Shown here: positions 16,044-25,583 of the stretch, piece after piece
Numbering within the stretch: position 1 is the stretch's first letter
Layout: each line of letters opens with the position of its first letter
Assembly (NCBI RefSeq): GCF_000377625.1
Contig: NZ_KB898326.1
Coordinates: forward strand, 62,001 to 126,000
Direction of reading: 5' to 3'
Length of the DNA: 64,000 nt
Origin: Prevotella veroralis DSM 19559 = JCM 6290
GTDB taxonomy: Bacteria; Bacteroidota; Bacteroidia; Bacteroidales; Bacteroidaceae
Program-made: the position numbers and the translations under genes
Notes under the pieces: model-generated
Database searches by the model: none
The model's input: the letters and a program-made list of their open reading frames with translations, nothing else
Told to the model about the DNA's origin: nothing

Positions 16044-19000
16044 ATGAAGACGAGTAGAACAAAAGAGATAATTGTGACATTGGTGGCAAGCTGCCTACTC
16101 CTGTTCTTCTCGGCATGTACGGCTCCACATAGACAACAGGCAGATGACTATAATGAAAAGGCGTATGCTGCCCATTATAGGAATCTTGACTCGGTACGAA
16201 TCTATGCGAAGCAAGCCCTCGCCTTGTCGGATGGTTACAGCGCAGGTAAGGCTGAGGCGCTGAACAATCTGGCGTTTGTCGACTTGATGCAAATGCACTT
16301 TGACAAGGCTTATACTAAGCTCAATAAGGTGATCCAAAGCACTGATGACCAGGTAGAACTGCTTGTTGCCGACATACAAATGATGCGTCTTTGCCAGCGC
16401 GAATCGAACAATAAGGAGTTTTACGATTATAACGAGAAAGCCAACAAACGCTTTCATCGTATCTATGAGGATAACCGACTCCTGACCGAAAGACAGCGAC
16501 GTCGCATGGTATATGCCCGTTCGGAATATGCCATAGTGAGCTCTACTTATTACTATTATGTCGGTTTGGAGCAACCGTCGGTACGTGCTCTTGAAGCCAT
16601 CAACCCCGATGGTGAGATTCAAACAGACATGCCTCAACTGCTCGCGTACTTATATAATGTGGGTGCAGGAGGTGTCTTTACGAAAGGAAAACAAGAGGAG
16701 ATTAACCAGAAGGAGTTCGATTATCTCATTCGCTGTTACATGCTTGCTATCCATAATAACTACCCTTATTGGGAGGCAAACTCATTGCAGGCTCTGAGTG
16801 AGCACTTGGTGAATAACGAGAGTAGAGAGAAACTTATCCGTGATAACCTGCCCTCTTTTCAATACTTAAATGTCACGAACTTGCCCGATAGTCTTATCGC
16901 GGGCAACCTCGCCGAACGCTCTTTAAGTATCTTCAAGAAGTATGGGGATGTCTATCAAACAGCTGGTTCTTACCGTACTCTGGCGTCTTGTTATTGGCAG
17001 ATAAAGGACTATCGCTCCGCACTTATCTGTCTTCAGAATGCCTTAAAACAGAATCCTGCCATCAACCAAGCCCCCGACTTGGTGGCTTCTATTCGTGAAC
17101 AACTAAGCGTGGTGTACTCTGCGATAGACAATAAACAGGCGAGTGACTATAACAGGAACATATATCTTGACTTGCAGGAACAGACCCGTCAGGACCGATA
17201 CTACGAAGCGCGTGCCGATCAACTGGACTCTACTTCGCAGCAGTTGAACATCATGATCTTCGCAATCGGGTTCATCATTGTTGCAATTCTGTCCTTGTTA
17301 ATCATCTTCCATTACCTTCGCAGGCGCACAGGAAACCAATCAGAACTGGACAATCTACTCTTACCTTTAGAAGAATGGAAGCAATATAACATCGCTTATA
17401 TGGCTCAACTCGGCGATGAATATGCGGAGATTTCAGAGCAGTTGACCATTAGTAACATTCATCTTGTCGATAACAAGCGGCGCTACCTGGAGCAACGTGC
17501 GAAGGTATCGTTGGTTAACAGCATCATGCCACTTATCAATCGAATGCTACATGAGGTCAACAAACTAAAGACGGGAGGCGAGTCTGAGGCAGTGAGAAGC
17601 GAACGCTTCACTTATATCAGGGAACTCACGGACATGATCAACGACCTTAATTCGACGCTGACAGAGTGGATTCAACTCCGACAAGGGCGTCTCTCCTTAC
17701 ATATTGAGAGCTTCCCTGTACAGCAGGTGTTCGACATTGTGAAGAAAGGACGCATGGGTTTCCAATTAAAGGGAGTGGAGCTGAATGTGGAGGATACGCC
17801 TGCTATCGTCAAAGCCGACCGCATCCTCACACTCTTCATGGTGAACACTCTTGCCGACAATGCGCGTAAGTTCACGCCAGCAGGGGGCGAGGTATGTGTC
17901 AAGGCAGTGGAGGAAGCCGACTATGTGGAGCTTTCTGTGGAGGATACAGGCTGTGGCATCAATGAAGAAACACAGCAACATCTATTCGACCGGAAGCCTA
18001 TTCACGATCAAAAAGACAGTACTTCGCATGGTTTCGGACTAATGAACTGCAATGGAATCATCAATAAATACCGCAAGATCAGTCAGATATTTTCAGTCTG
18101 CCAGATAGGAGTTAAGAGCGAAGAAAACAAGGGTTCACGCTTCTTCTTCCGCCTTCCTAAGGGCGTGAGTCGCATCCTCTTGTTCCTACTCATCGCCACT
18201 TCGTCCCTCTGTTCGGCACAGGCACGACCCCAGCGGAACGACGATAAGGCTGCAGCCATAGCCCGAAAGGACTACAAGACATTAGCGGGTATCTATGCCG
18301 ACTCGGCTTACTTCAGTAATATCAACGGTCAGTACGAGCAGACCCTACGCTTTGCAGACACGTGCCGATACTATCTTAACCAGCAATACCTTAGGTTCAA
18401 TCCTCATGGGAAGCTCCTCATGCAACGCATCGGAAGCCTTTCTAATGTGCCGGCAGAGATTAAGTGGTTTCATGCCAACGTCCCCATTGATTACAGGGTG
18501 ATTCTGGATATACGCAACGAGAGTGCTGTTGCTGCCTTAGCTCTGCATCAATGGGACATCTATAAGTACAATAATAGTGTTTACACACACCTCTTCAAGG
18601 AGCAATCGGCCGATAGTTCGCTGGGCGAGTATTGCCGAATGATGATGAAGTCGGAGACCAATAAGAACGTAGCTATCGCCCTCTTGGTGCTCTTACTACT
18701 GTCTATTTTCCCCGTGTATTACGTGATGTACTATCGTCATAGGCTCACTTATCAATTCAGCATAGAACGAGTAAAGCATATCAATGCCGTTCTCTTGAGT
18801 GATGTAAGCGTCGAAGAGAAACTCAAGGAGGTTGATCGTGTAAACAGCGACCGCTTCCCTGAGCGTCTACGGAACATTGTTCAGCAAATCAGAGAAGCCT
18901 TGGTAGCATCACAGGAAGCAAGCCAGAAGAGTAGAGCCGACATTGAGGCACTGGAAGACGAGGTGCATTGTGTGGAATACGAGAACGAACGCTTGCATAT

Positions 19001-19586
19001 TAGTAACAGTATTCTCGACAACTGCCTATCGACACTCAAGCACGAAACAATGTATTACCCGTCACGCATCCGACAGTTGGTTGAGTCCGACACAGACAGA
19101 CCTTTGGAGGCTATTGATGAGTTGGCTGTCTATTACAAGGAGCTTTACAGTTTGCTAAGTCAGCAGGCGATGCACCAGTTAAGGGCTGTGAAACTGGTAG
19201 CAAAGAGTGTTGATATTGCAGCAATCGTACCCGAAAATAAGTTGAGACAGCCGTTAGCACCAATCCCATTGGTGGCTGGCGACCCTGTAATGATTGCTTA
19301 CCTCTTCGATATACTCTACTCTGAAAACCAGAACCAACCGCTCGTTGTCAGTGCAGAAGAGTATCAACAGCGATATGTCGCACTGCATGTTCAGCTCTCA
19401 TCGTTGCACCTCTCGACCGAAGTATGCCACGAACTCTTCTCGCCACAAGCGCAGGGAATGATGTTCTTTATATGTAGGCAGATCGTGAGAGACAATGGAG
19501 AAGCAACCAACAAGCGCGGTTGTGGCATTACAGCTAAGCCCGCAGACGAGGGGACAGAGATAGATATTATCCTCTCAAAAGCCTAA
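16044..19586 (+). CDS. Hybrid sensor histidine kinase, DUF5112/DUF5113 type
   Basis: Membrane sensor of 1180 residues. It has a lipoprotein-like signal (FFSAC, Cys about 25) and a periplasmic TPR-like region (about 40-395). TM1 is near 402-424. A cytoplasmic kinase-like core follows, with a possible H-box RMLHEVNKLK (about 505) and a HATPase with N box LADNARKF (about 606), EDTGCGI and SHGFGLMNC. A second hydrophobic, signal-like segment is at about 710-727 and a second periplasmic part at 728-870. TM3 is at about 872-897, then coiled coil, a second H-box-like KHETMYYPSRI (about 1008) and a degenerate ATPase-like end. It is 48 bp upstream of its response regulator. The DUF names rest on recall of Bacteroidota families. 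The signal sensed is unknown. Confidence 0.8.
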   Translation: MKTSRTKEIIVTLVASCLLLFFSACTAPHRQQADDYNEKAYAAHYRNLDSVRIYAKQALALSDGYSAGKAEALNNLAFVDLMQMHFDKAYTKLNKVIQSTDDQVELLVADIQMMRLCQRESNNKEFYDYNEKANKRFHRIYEDNRLLTERQRRRMVYARSEYAIVSSTYYYYVGLEQPSVRALEAINPDGEIQTDMPQLLAYLYNVGAGGVFTKGKQEEINQKEFDYLIRCYMLAIHNNYPYWEANSLQALSEHLVNNESREKLIRDNLPSFQYLNVTNLPDSLIAGNLAERSLSIFKKYGDVYQTAGSYRTLASCYWQIKDYRSALICLQNALKQNPAINQAPDLVASIREQLSVVYSAIDNKQASDYNRNIYLDLQEQTRQDRYYEARADQLDSTSQQLNIMIFAIGFIIVAILSLLIIFHYLRRRTGNQSELDNLLLPLEEWKQYNIAYMAQLGDEYAEISEQLTISNIHLVDNKRRYLEQRAKVSLVNSIMPLINRMLHEVNKLKTGGESEAVRSERFTYIRELTDMINDLNSTLTEWIQLRQGRLSLHIESFPVQQVFDIVKKGRMGFQLKGVELNVEDTPAIVKADRILTLFMVNTLADNARKFTPAGGEVCVKAVEEADYVELSVEDTGCGINEETQQHLFDRKPIHDQKDSTSHGFGLMNCNGIINKYRKISQIFSVCQIGVKSEENKGSRFFFRLPKGVSRILLFLLIATSSLCSAQARPQRNDDKAAAIARKDYKTLAGIYADSAYFSNINGQYEQTLRFADTCRYYLNQQYLRFNPHGKLLMQRIGSLSNVPAEIKWFHANVPIDYRVILDIRNESAVAALALHQWDIYKYNNSVYTHLFKEQSADSSLGEYCRMMMKSETNKNVAIALLVLLLLSIFPVYYVMYYRHRLTYQFSIERVKHINAVLLSDVSVEEKLKEVDRVNSDRFPERLRNIVQQIREALVASQEASQKSRADIEALEDEVHCVEYENERLHISNSILDNCLSTLKHETMYYPSRIRQLVESDTDRPLEAIDELAVYYKELYSLLSQQAMHQLRAVKLVAKSVDIAAIVPENKLRQPLAPIPLVAGDPVMIAYLFDILYSENQNQPLVVSAEEYQQRYVALHVQLSSLHLSTEVCHELFSPQAQGMMFFICRQIVRDNGEATNKRGCGITAKPADEGTEIDIILSKA

Positions 19587-19634
19587 TAGGAGGAATGAAG
19601 AAAATACCGAATTAAATAGAAAAAGATATATAAA

Positions 19635-20360
19635 ATGGAGAAGTTCAAAGTAGTAATAGTGGAAGATGTGCCACTCGAATTAAAAGGTACGGAGGGTATT
19701 TTCCGCAACGAAATACCCGAGGCTGAAATCATCGGAACGGCTGAAAACGAAGTAGCATACTGGAAGTTGATTAAGCAACAACTACCGGATCTGGTGCTCT
19801 TAGACCTTGGTTTGGGTGGATCAACTACTGTTGGTGTAGAGATCTGTAGGCAGACTAAGGAGGTATATCCCAACGTTAAGGTCTTAATCTTTACTGGTGA
19901 GATACTCAATGAGAAGCTTTGGGTGGACGTATTAGACGCTGGTACCGATGGAATATGCCTAAAGAGTGGGGAGTTACTTACCCGTGGTGACGTGTCGAGT
20001 GTGATGTCTGGTAAACGCTTAGTATTCAATCAGCCGATCTTAGAAAAGATTGTTTCGCGGTTCAAACAGAGCGTGAATAGCATGCTAATGCACCAAGAAG
20101 CGATGGTAGGATACGAGATCGACGAGTACGACGAACGCTTCCTTCGACACCTTGCACTCGGTTACACGAAGGAGCAAATAACCAATCTTCGAGGCATGCC
20201 ATTCGGTGTGAAGAGCCTTGAAAAACGCCAGAATGAACTCGTGCAAAAGCTCTTTCCAGATGGTAATAAGGGTATGAGCGTCAATGCCACACGCCTTGTT
20301 GTGCGCGCATTGGAGCTTCGCATCATCGATATAGATAATCTCCGTGCTGATGAAGAATAA
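19635..20360 (+). CDS. Response regulator, partner of the hybrid sensor
   Basis: Protein of 241 residues. The N-terminal receiver domain has acidic pocket VEDVP, phospho-acceptor Asp in LVLLDLGLGG (about residue 56), Thr in IFTGE and Lys in CLKSGEL. The C-terminal domain (about 155-241) has a LuxR-like helical pattern (RFLRHLALGYTKEQI, then VKSLEKRQNELVQKLFPDG), so DNA binding is likely. It overlaps the next gene by 11 bp, so the three genes form one operon. Confidence 0.85.
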   Translation: MEKFKVVIVEDVPLELKGTEGIFRNEIPEAEIIGTAENEVAYWKLIKQQLPDLVLLDLGLGGSTTVGVEICRQTKEVYPNVKVLIFTGEILNEKLWVDVLDAGTDGICLKSGELLTRGDVSSVMSGKRLVFNQPILEKIVSRFKQSVNSMLMHQEAMVGYEIDEYDERFLRHLALGYTKEQITNLRGMPFGVKSLEKRQNELVQKLFPDGNKGMSVNATRLVVRALELRIIDIDNLRADEE

Positions 20361-20970
20361 GTTAGGTTATGTTGTCATAGTGCTTTCCTTGACGCAGATA
20401 GCCGTCATCCTACTGTCATGGTTGATAACCGCTGCCAATCCAGATTGGGCTCTTCACTCATTGTTGAGCAGTGAGGGAATACGCTGGTTCTTCGGTTCTT
20501 TCGTCAGCAATCAACTAACGTCATGGCTTGTATATCTCATGGTTGCGAGTATAGCGGTGGGTGCTTTCGTGCGCACAAGGTTCTTGAAAGCCTTACAGCG
20601 GAGGTTCTCCCGACAGCAACGACAGCGTTTTCCCCTGACTTATCCAGAGCGAATAGGACTGCGCATAGCCCTTGTTGAGTTCATAGCCTTTATAGTGGTA
20701 ATGGTGCTGCTGACGCTTGTTCCGCATGCAATCTTACTGAGTGTGACGGGTCAACTCTATCCCAGTAGCTTCTCCGCAAGCCTCATTCCTGCTCTATCTT
20801 TCATCCTTCTTGTCATGTCACTATCCTATGGTATAGCGAGCAAAACCATCAACAGCATTACTACCATGCACGACATGCTCACCTACGGGTTACTTCTTTC
20901 CTCCCGCTATGTCCCCACTTACGTTCTTGCCATCCAGCTATACATGTCCTTGAGGTATGTGTTTCAGTAG
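20350..20970 (+). CDS. Multi-pass membrane protein, AbgT N-terminus-like
   Basis: Protein of 206 residues with about five to six hydrophobic segments. The segment SLLSSEGIRWFFGSF recalls the conserved N-terminal LLSPEGIR motif of AbgT-family (p-aminobenzoyl-glutamate) transporters. It has less than half their length and lacks the second half with the transport core. ATG at 20350 lies inside the end of the response regulator gene (stop 20358-20360), which implies translational coupling. It could be a membrane partner of the sensor. Function unknown. Confidence 0.65.
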   Translation: MKNKLGYVVIVLSLTQIAVILLSWLITAANPDWALHSLLSSEGIRWFFGSFVSNQLTSWLVYLMVASIAVGAFVRTRFLKALQRRFSRQQRQRFPLTYPERIGLRIALVEFIAFIVVMVLLTLVPHAILLSVTGQLYPSSFSASLIPALSFILLVMSLSYGIASKTINSITTMHDMLTYGLLLSSRYVPTYVLAIQLYMSLRYVFQ

Positions 20971-20984
20971 GAAGGAACGCCCTC

Positions 20985-21300
20985 CTTTAATTCAAAATTC
21001 AAAGTTCATAATTCAAAATTATGATTAGTTCTGTTTGAAATAAGGGTTTGCTGAAATGCCCGTGTATTATAGTTTCCGTGTAACGAGGCTATACCTCGTC
21101 AGCTGGAACAGCAGGACAAAAAACAAAGAGACGCCTTCTTCGCTTTGAAGAGGGCGTTCCGTCGCATCGAAGAGAGGCTCTCCTTACATCAAGGAAACGC
21201 CCTCTTTGAATTAAAGAAACCTTTTTCTAACTAACTCCCGTTAGGCACTCCCCTCCTTGGGAGGGGCTGGGGGAGGTTTTAACATTCGGAGAGAGGTTGG
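20985..21300. repeat. Mosaic repeat island 4
   Basis: Convergent gap before rpoD. AT-rich module (20990-21028); inverted CTAACGAGG hairpin module (21040-21120, hairpin 21084-21098); GAAACGCC array (21125-21215); CCTCCTTGGGAGGGGCTGGG module (21250-21280); GAGGTTGGGGGTGAGG remnants. Confidence 0.85.
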
Positions 21301-21358
21301 GGGTGAGGCTGTAGTTGGCTGGGAGTGAGGCTGCCCTTTGATTGAAAGAAGTCGTATT

Positions 21359-22231
21359 TTAGCCCAGATACTTCATCAACACGCGGGCGTTACCACTCTC
21401 ACGTATCTTCTCTATAGCCTTTTCTCGAATCTGTCGAACACGCTCACGAGTAAGCCCCATCTCGGTTCCGATCTCCTCAAGACCTTTCTCTTGGCACCCG
21501 ATACCGAAGCATTCTGTGACGATCTTAATCTCTCGATCCTTCAGAGTATTCTGTAGAACGGCACGCAAATCATCCGACATTGACTCGAAGTCAACGCCCT
21601 TGTCCGTACGAGAATCATCACCAGAAGAGAGCATATCACTCATTGAATTGTCATCATCGTCACTGAAAGGTGCATCGATACTCATGTGGTGGTTATCCGC
21701 ACTCTGGCTCTGTCTGATGCGCGACTCTTCGATCCCCGTGAGCTCAGCAAGCTCATGGATAGATGGACGACGGTTGTGTTTCTGCACAAACTCATTGGTT
21801 ACCTGGTTAATTTTCGATATAGCACCAACCTGATTAAGAGGCAACCTCACGATACGACTCTGCTCTGCAATAGCCTGCAGAATGCTCTGACGAATCCACC
21901 ACACAGCGTATGAAATGAACTTAAAACCACGCGTTTCGTCGAACTTCTCAGCTGCTTTTACTAAACCAATGTTGCCCTCGTCAATAAGATCGGTTAGTGA
22001 CAAACCTTGGTGCTGATACTGTTTAGCAACAGAAACGACGAATCGGAGGTTGGCTTTAATCAGTTTCTCCTTAGCGCGTTCACCCTTTCGTCCGCCCTTA
22101 TGGATCTCCTGTGCGAGTTCAATCTCCTCATCAACTGTAATCATCGGTTCGCGTCCTATCTCAACAAGATACTTATCTAACGCCTCGCTAGAACGGTTTG
22201 TGATGCTCTTAGAAATCTTAAGTTGTCTCAT
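21359..22231 (-). CDS. rpoD: Primary RNA polymerase sigma factor (SigABfr/RpoD type)
   Basis: Housekeeping sigma-70 of 290 residues. Region 2 includes [20 protein letters not shown] and [13 protein letters not shown], which carries the -10 binding aromatics. Region 3 includes [16 protein letters not shown]. Region 4.2 is the HTH in [19 protein letters not shown]. Region 1.1 is absent, as in the Bacteroidota primary sigma that reads TTTG/TAnnTTTG promoters. The start [14 protein letters not shown] is the standard one. An AGGAGG lies about 14 bp upstream. Confidence 0.96.
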   Translation of the reverse strand: MRQLKISKSITNRSSEALDKYLVEIGREPMITVDEEIELAQEIHKGGRKGERAKEKLIKANLRFVVSVAKQYQHQGLSLTDLIDEGNIGLVKAAEKFDETRGFKFISYAVWWIRQSILQAIAEQSRIVRLPLNQVGAISKINQVTNEFVQKHNRRPSIHELAELTGIEESRIRQSQSADNHHMSIDAPFSDDDDNSMSDMLSSGDDSRTDKGVDFESMSDDLRAVLQNTLKDREIKIVTECFGIGCQEKGLEEIGTEMGLTRERVRQIREKAIEKIRESGNARVLMKYLG

Positions 22232-22318
22232 GAATAATTGCTATCTCCTCCTTTAAGAACCTATTAATTTCTCCTAAAAAAATAGTTGATTTCCGTTATC
22301 CTAATTTGATACGGCGTG

Positions 22319-22349
22319 CAAAGGTACATATAATTATGTGAAAAACAAA
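22319..22349 (-). promoter_or_regulatory. Promoter of rpoD
   Basis: On the minus strand: TTTG (22349-22346), 19 bp, TACCTTTG (22326-22319). The leader would be about 80 nt. Confidence 0.75.
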
Positions 22350-22439
22350 ATATAGCTGTATTGATTCAAGCACTTTTATGCTTTTTTATAGATTGATTAT
22401 CTCCATTGTAATTTATCGATGGGGAAGATCCCACGCAGC

Positions 22440-22905
22440 CTCCCCGAAAGGAAAAGAAGAAGCCTCACCCCCAACTCCTCTCCGAATGGAGAGGGGAGTA
22501 AATACTACTATTAGCAAACAAAGAGGGCGTTTCCTCGATGTGAAGAGACGCCCTTTTCATGGCAAGGAAACGCCCTCTTCATATTGAAGAGAGCGTTCCT
22601 TTATTTAGAGAACATGCCAACTTGTAGGGACAGACGCCCTCGTCTGTCCGCATAGGGGGAGGCTGCTTGTCATGTAAGGTGGAATGTTGGAGCGGACAGA
22701 CGAGGGCGTCTGTCCCTACTTTTGGTGCTTTATTGCACAGAGCAAATAACCTGTCTACTTGTTAACCAGTCCTCTCGTCAACTCTACCTAATCATAATTT
22801 TGAATTATGAACTTTGAATTTTGAATTAAAGAAGAGCCTCTCCCAACTAGCTCCCACTGGAACATCCCCTCCTTCGGAGGGGCTTGGGGAGGCTTCAGGT
22901 GAGGC
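22440..22905. repeat. Mosaic repeat island 5
   Basis: Between rpoD and the next minus-strand gene. CCAACTCCTCTCCGAATGG module (about 22466-22500); GAAACGCC array (22517-22605); GACAGACG palindrome and its inverted partner (about 22629-22650 and 22694-22715); GTTAACCAGTCC module; inverted AT-rich module (22790-22830); CCCCTCCTTCGGAGGGG module (22866-22890). Confidence 0.9.
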
Positions 22906-22909
22906 TTTT

Positions 22910-23638
22910 TCACGAGAGTTTCGAGGTGTCAATAAGCATTGATGGAGAGTTTAGGTACGGTTCAAGATCCGTAATCTTTGACAAGCGCAGGAGCCTAGGA
23001 TGAACATAATCAACGGTTGTGTTTTCCTGTTCCAAACCCTCAATAGGAATATAGGCACCCCATCCTCCAAAATTCAAAACGGGTTCGATGTCCGCAGAAA
23101 ACGAATTACCCACCATCAGCAGCTGGTCTGCTGTGATGTTATAACGCTTGCATAAGCGGTGATAAGCATCTTGTGTCTTGTCCGAAACGATGATGACATC
23201 ATCAAAGAAAGGTCTTAATCCCGATCGATCCATCTTCTTTTCCTGATCGAGCAGTTCGCCTCGTGTGAATACAACCATGTGATATAAGCCCGTAGCTTGC
23301 AGTTGCTCCAAAGTCGCCCGAACCCTATCAAAGGGTCTACCAGGCAATCGCAGCAACTCTTTCCCTATCCCTATAATCTGTTCTATTTCGTCTCCTGTAA
23401 CCTTACCTTGGCTTACATAAACCGCATTCTCTACCAAGGACAGTATGAATGCCTTACTTCCACAACCAAAGAGAACCCTATTATGATATTCAGTAGACAA
23501 TAATGACTTGGTGATTTCAGCCGCATCTGCATACGAAGCAAGTATCTCGCAGTACACATGTTCTACTGAATTGAAGTACGTCTGACTGCCCCATAGGGTG
23601 TCATCAGCGTCGAATGCCAGAAGTGAAATCCGTCTCAT
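22910..23638 (-). CDS. HAD-family hydrolase
   Basis: Cytoplasmic HAD protein of 242 residues with a full catalytic set: motif I LLAFDADDTLW (both Asp present, residues about 5-15), motif II VVFTRGE, a motif III Lys in the DKTQDAYH region, and motif IV LMVGNSFSADIEP. It is likely a small-molecule phosphatase with an alpha-helical cap; the substrate is unknown. ATG at 23638 is chosen because the open frame upstream (to 23818) runs through the promoter region and lacks conserved-looking sequence. This HAD keeps the D+2 Asp that the one at 31-768 lacks. Confidence 0.85.
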   Translation of the reverse strand: MRRISLLAFDADDTLWGSQTYFNSVEHVYCEILASYADAAEITKSLLSTEYHNRVLFGCGSKAFILSLVENAVYVSQGKVTGDEIEQIIGIGKELLRLPGRPFDRVRATLEQLQATGLYHMVVFTRGELLDQEKKMDRSGLRPFFDDVIIVSDKTQDAYHRLCKRYNITADQLLMVGNSFSADIEPVLNFGGWGAYIPIEGLEQENTTVDYVHPRLLRLSKITDLEPYLNSPSMLIDTSKLS

Positions 23639-23789
23639 AAGCCCAAACCTATTAGTTGTTATACTGTAAACTTGAATAATCTGCGACGGAGATAGGCATC
23701 TCCTCGAGACATTAGGTAAAAGGTTTAAGATGCTACTGATTGTCCTTTCCGTTTCATTGAAGCCTCCTCCCTTATTCAATCTTTCAATG

Positions 23790-23827
23790 CAAAGATACGA
23801 GGTTATACTTATATTCAAGTATAAAAA
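23790..23827 (-). promoter_or_regulatory. Putative promoter and palindrome upstream of the HAD gene
   Basis: TATCTTTG on the minus strand at 23797-23790. Just upstream lies an 8-bp inverted repeat TTATACTT/AAGTATAA with a 6-bp spacer (about 23805-23826), covering the -33 area. The rest of the 23639-24041 gap shows no gene. Confidence 0.45.
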
Positions 23828-24041
23828 CCCGTATTTTTCAAACAGAAAGGCTCGTTTTCACATTTTTTATATTATCATCTTTGCTTCAAATCATATATTT
23901 TATTATAGAAAAAAAGTGCTTATTTATTTGATTACTCCATATTTTTTTACTTTCTTTGTATGCCTAAATCCATCCGAGAAGATAGACAAACTCTCCCATA
24001 AGGGAGCCTTTAATGACACGTTGAAGACAATTAAAACCTAT

Positions 24042-25583
24042 ATGGAACAAAGACTTATCACACTGGCGTTGCTCTCTTCTGCCATGGGAGCAAGCATTCC
24101 GACTATGGCACAAAAAGCTGGGAAACATCTTAACAAACCAAATGTTATCATCATCTTAGCCGATGACTTGGGCTATGGAGACATAGAGTGTTATGGGGCA
24201 AAGAACGTTCACACGCCGAATATCAACCGTTTGGCACAGTCGGGCATACGCTTTACTAATGGGCATGCTGTGGCTGCCACGAGTACGCCCTCACGTTACT
24301 CGCTCCTCACGGGGGAGTATGCTTGGCGACGAGAGGGGACAGATGTGGCACCGGGTAACGCTGGGATGATTATCAAACCGAGCCAGTTTACAATGGCAGA
24401 TATGTTTAAGAGTCAGGGATATACCACTTGCGCCATCGGCAAATGGCACCTCGGACTGGGTGATAAGACCGGTGAGCAGGATTGGAACGCACCCTTGCCA
24501 CAGGCGTTGGGGGACATTGGTTTCGATTATCACTACATCATGGCGGCTACGGCGGATCGTGTTCCTTGTGTGTTCATAGAGAATGGGAAGGTGGCAAACT
24601 ATGATCCCGAGCATCCGATTGAGGTGTCTTATCGAAAGAACTTCGACGGTGAGCCGACTGGACGAGACCATCCCGAACTCCTTTACAATCAGCATGCAAG
24701 CCACGGACATGATATGTCTATCGTCAATGGAATCGGTCGGATCGGTTACATGAAAGGCGGTGGTAAGGCGTTATGGAAGGATGAGAACATCGCAGACTCT
24801 ATCCTTGTGCATGCCACGCGATTCATAGAACAGCACAAGACGGAGCCTTTTTTCATGTATTTCGCTACCAACGATGTACACGTCCCACGCTTTCCTCATC
24901 CCCGATTCAGGGGGCATAACATCATGGGAGTGCGTGGCGACGCCATCGAACAGTTTGATTGGACGGTCGGAGAGTTGCTCCGCAAGCTCAAAGAACTGCG
25001 CCTTGACGATAACACCTTAGTGATTCTTACGAGCGACAACGGTCCCGTTGTGGATGATGGATATGCCGACCGAGCCGAGGAACTGCTGCATGGTCATAGC
25101 CCGGCAGGTCCTTTCCGTGGGAATAAATACAGTGCTTTCGAGGGCGGGACGGCTATTCCTCTGATCGTGTCATGGTCTAAACAGGTGGAAGGAGGCGAGG
25201 TTTCGGATGCCTTGGTGAGCCAGATTGATTTCCTTTCATCGCTCGGTTCGCTCATTCATGCCACCCTTCCAAAGGGGAGCGCACCGGACAGTAAGGATTA
25301 TCTCTCTACCTTGCTCGGTCGCAATAAGCAGGGGCGCGATTATGTCATTGGGCTTTCCAGCAATCATGTCCTGTCCGTCCTCACCCACAGATGGCGGTAT
25401 ATTGAACCGAACGATGGTAGTCCGATGATTCAATGGGGACCGAAGATTGAGACAGGCAATGCGCCTGTTCCCCAGCTTTATGATATGCAGGCAGAGAAGT
25501 ACGAAACGCACAACTGCGCTGCTGAACAGCCCGAGGAAGTGTTTAAAATGCAGACGATATTGAGGAAGGAAAGGGCTCATTGA
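24042..25583 (+). CDS. Arylsulfatase, Ser-type
   Basis: Sulfatase of 513 residues with a signal peptide ending near TMAQ. Metal site Asp-Asp in IILADDLGYGD (about residues 34-44). The active-site signature is STPSRYSLLTG (about residue 79-89), where the formylglycine precursor is Ser; this form needs an anaerobic radical-SAM maturase. Other signatures are GKWHLGLG and VILTSDNGPVVDDG. ATG at 24042 follows an AT-rich leader. Bacteroidota sulfatases usually sit in polysaccharide loci with susC/susD; none is present here. Substrate unknown. Confidence 0.9.
   Translation: MEQRLITLALLSSAMGASIPTMAQKAGKHLNKPNVIIILADDLGYGDIECYGAKNVHTPNINRLAQSGIRFTNGHAVAATSTPSRYSLLTGEYAWRREGTDVAPGNAGMIIKPSQFTMADMFKSQGYTTCAIGKWHLGLGDKTGEQDWNAPLPQALGDIGFDYHYIMAATADRVPCVFIENGKVANYDPEHPIEVSYRKNFDGEPTGRDHPELLYNQHASHGHDMSIVNGIGRIGYMKGGGKALWKDENIADSILVHATRFIEQHKTEPFFMYFATNDVHVPRFPHPRFRGHNIMGVRGDAIEQFDWTVGELLRKLKELRLDDNTLVILTSDNGPVVDDGYADRAEELLHGHSPAGPFRGNKYSAFEGGTAIPLIVSWSKQVEGGEVSDALVSQIDFLSSLGSLIHATLPKGSAPDSKDYLSTLLGRNKQGRDYVIGLSSNHVLSVLTHRWRYIEPNDGSPMIQWGPKIETGNAPVPQLYDMQAEKYETHNCAAEQPEEVFKMQTILRKERAH

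Noticed and set aside
23639..23818. Longer N-terminus for the HAD protein at 22910
   Set aside because: The extension overlaps a TATCTTTG promoter box and does not resemble a HAD N-terminus; the ATG at 23638 sits correctly before motif I.
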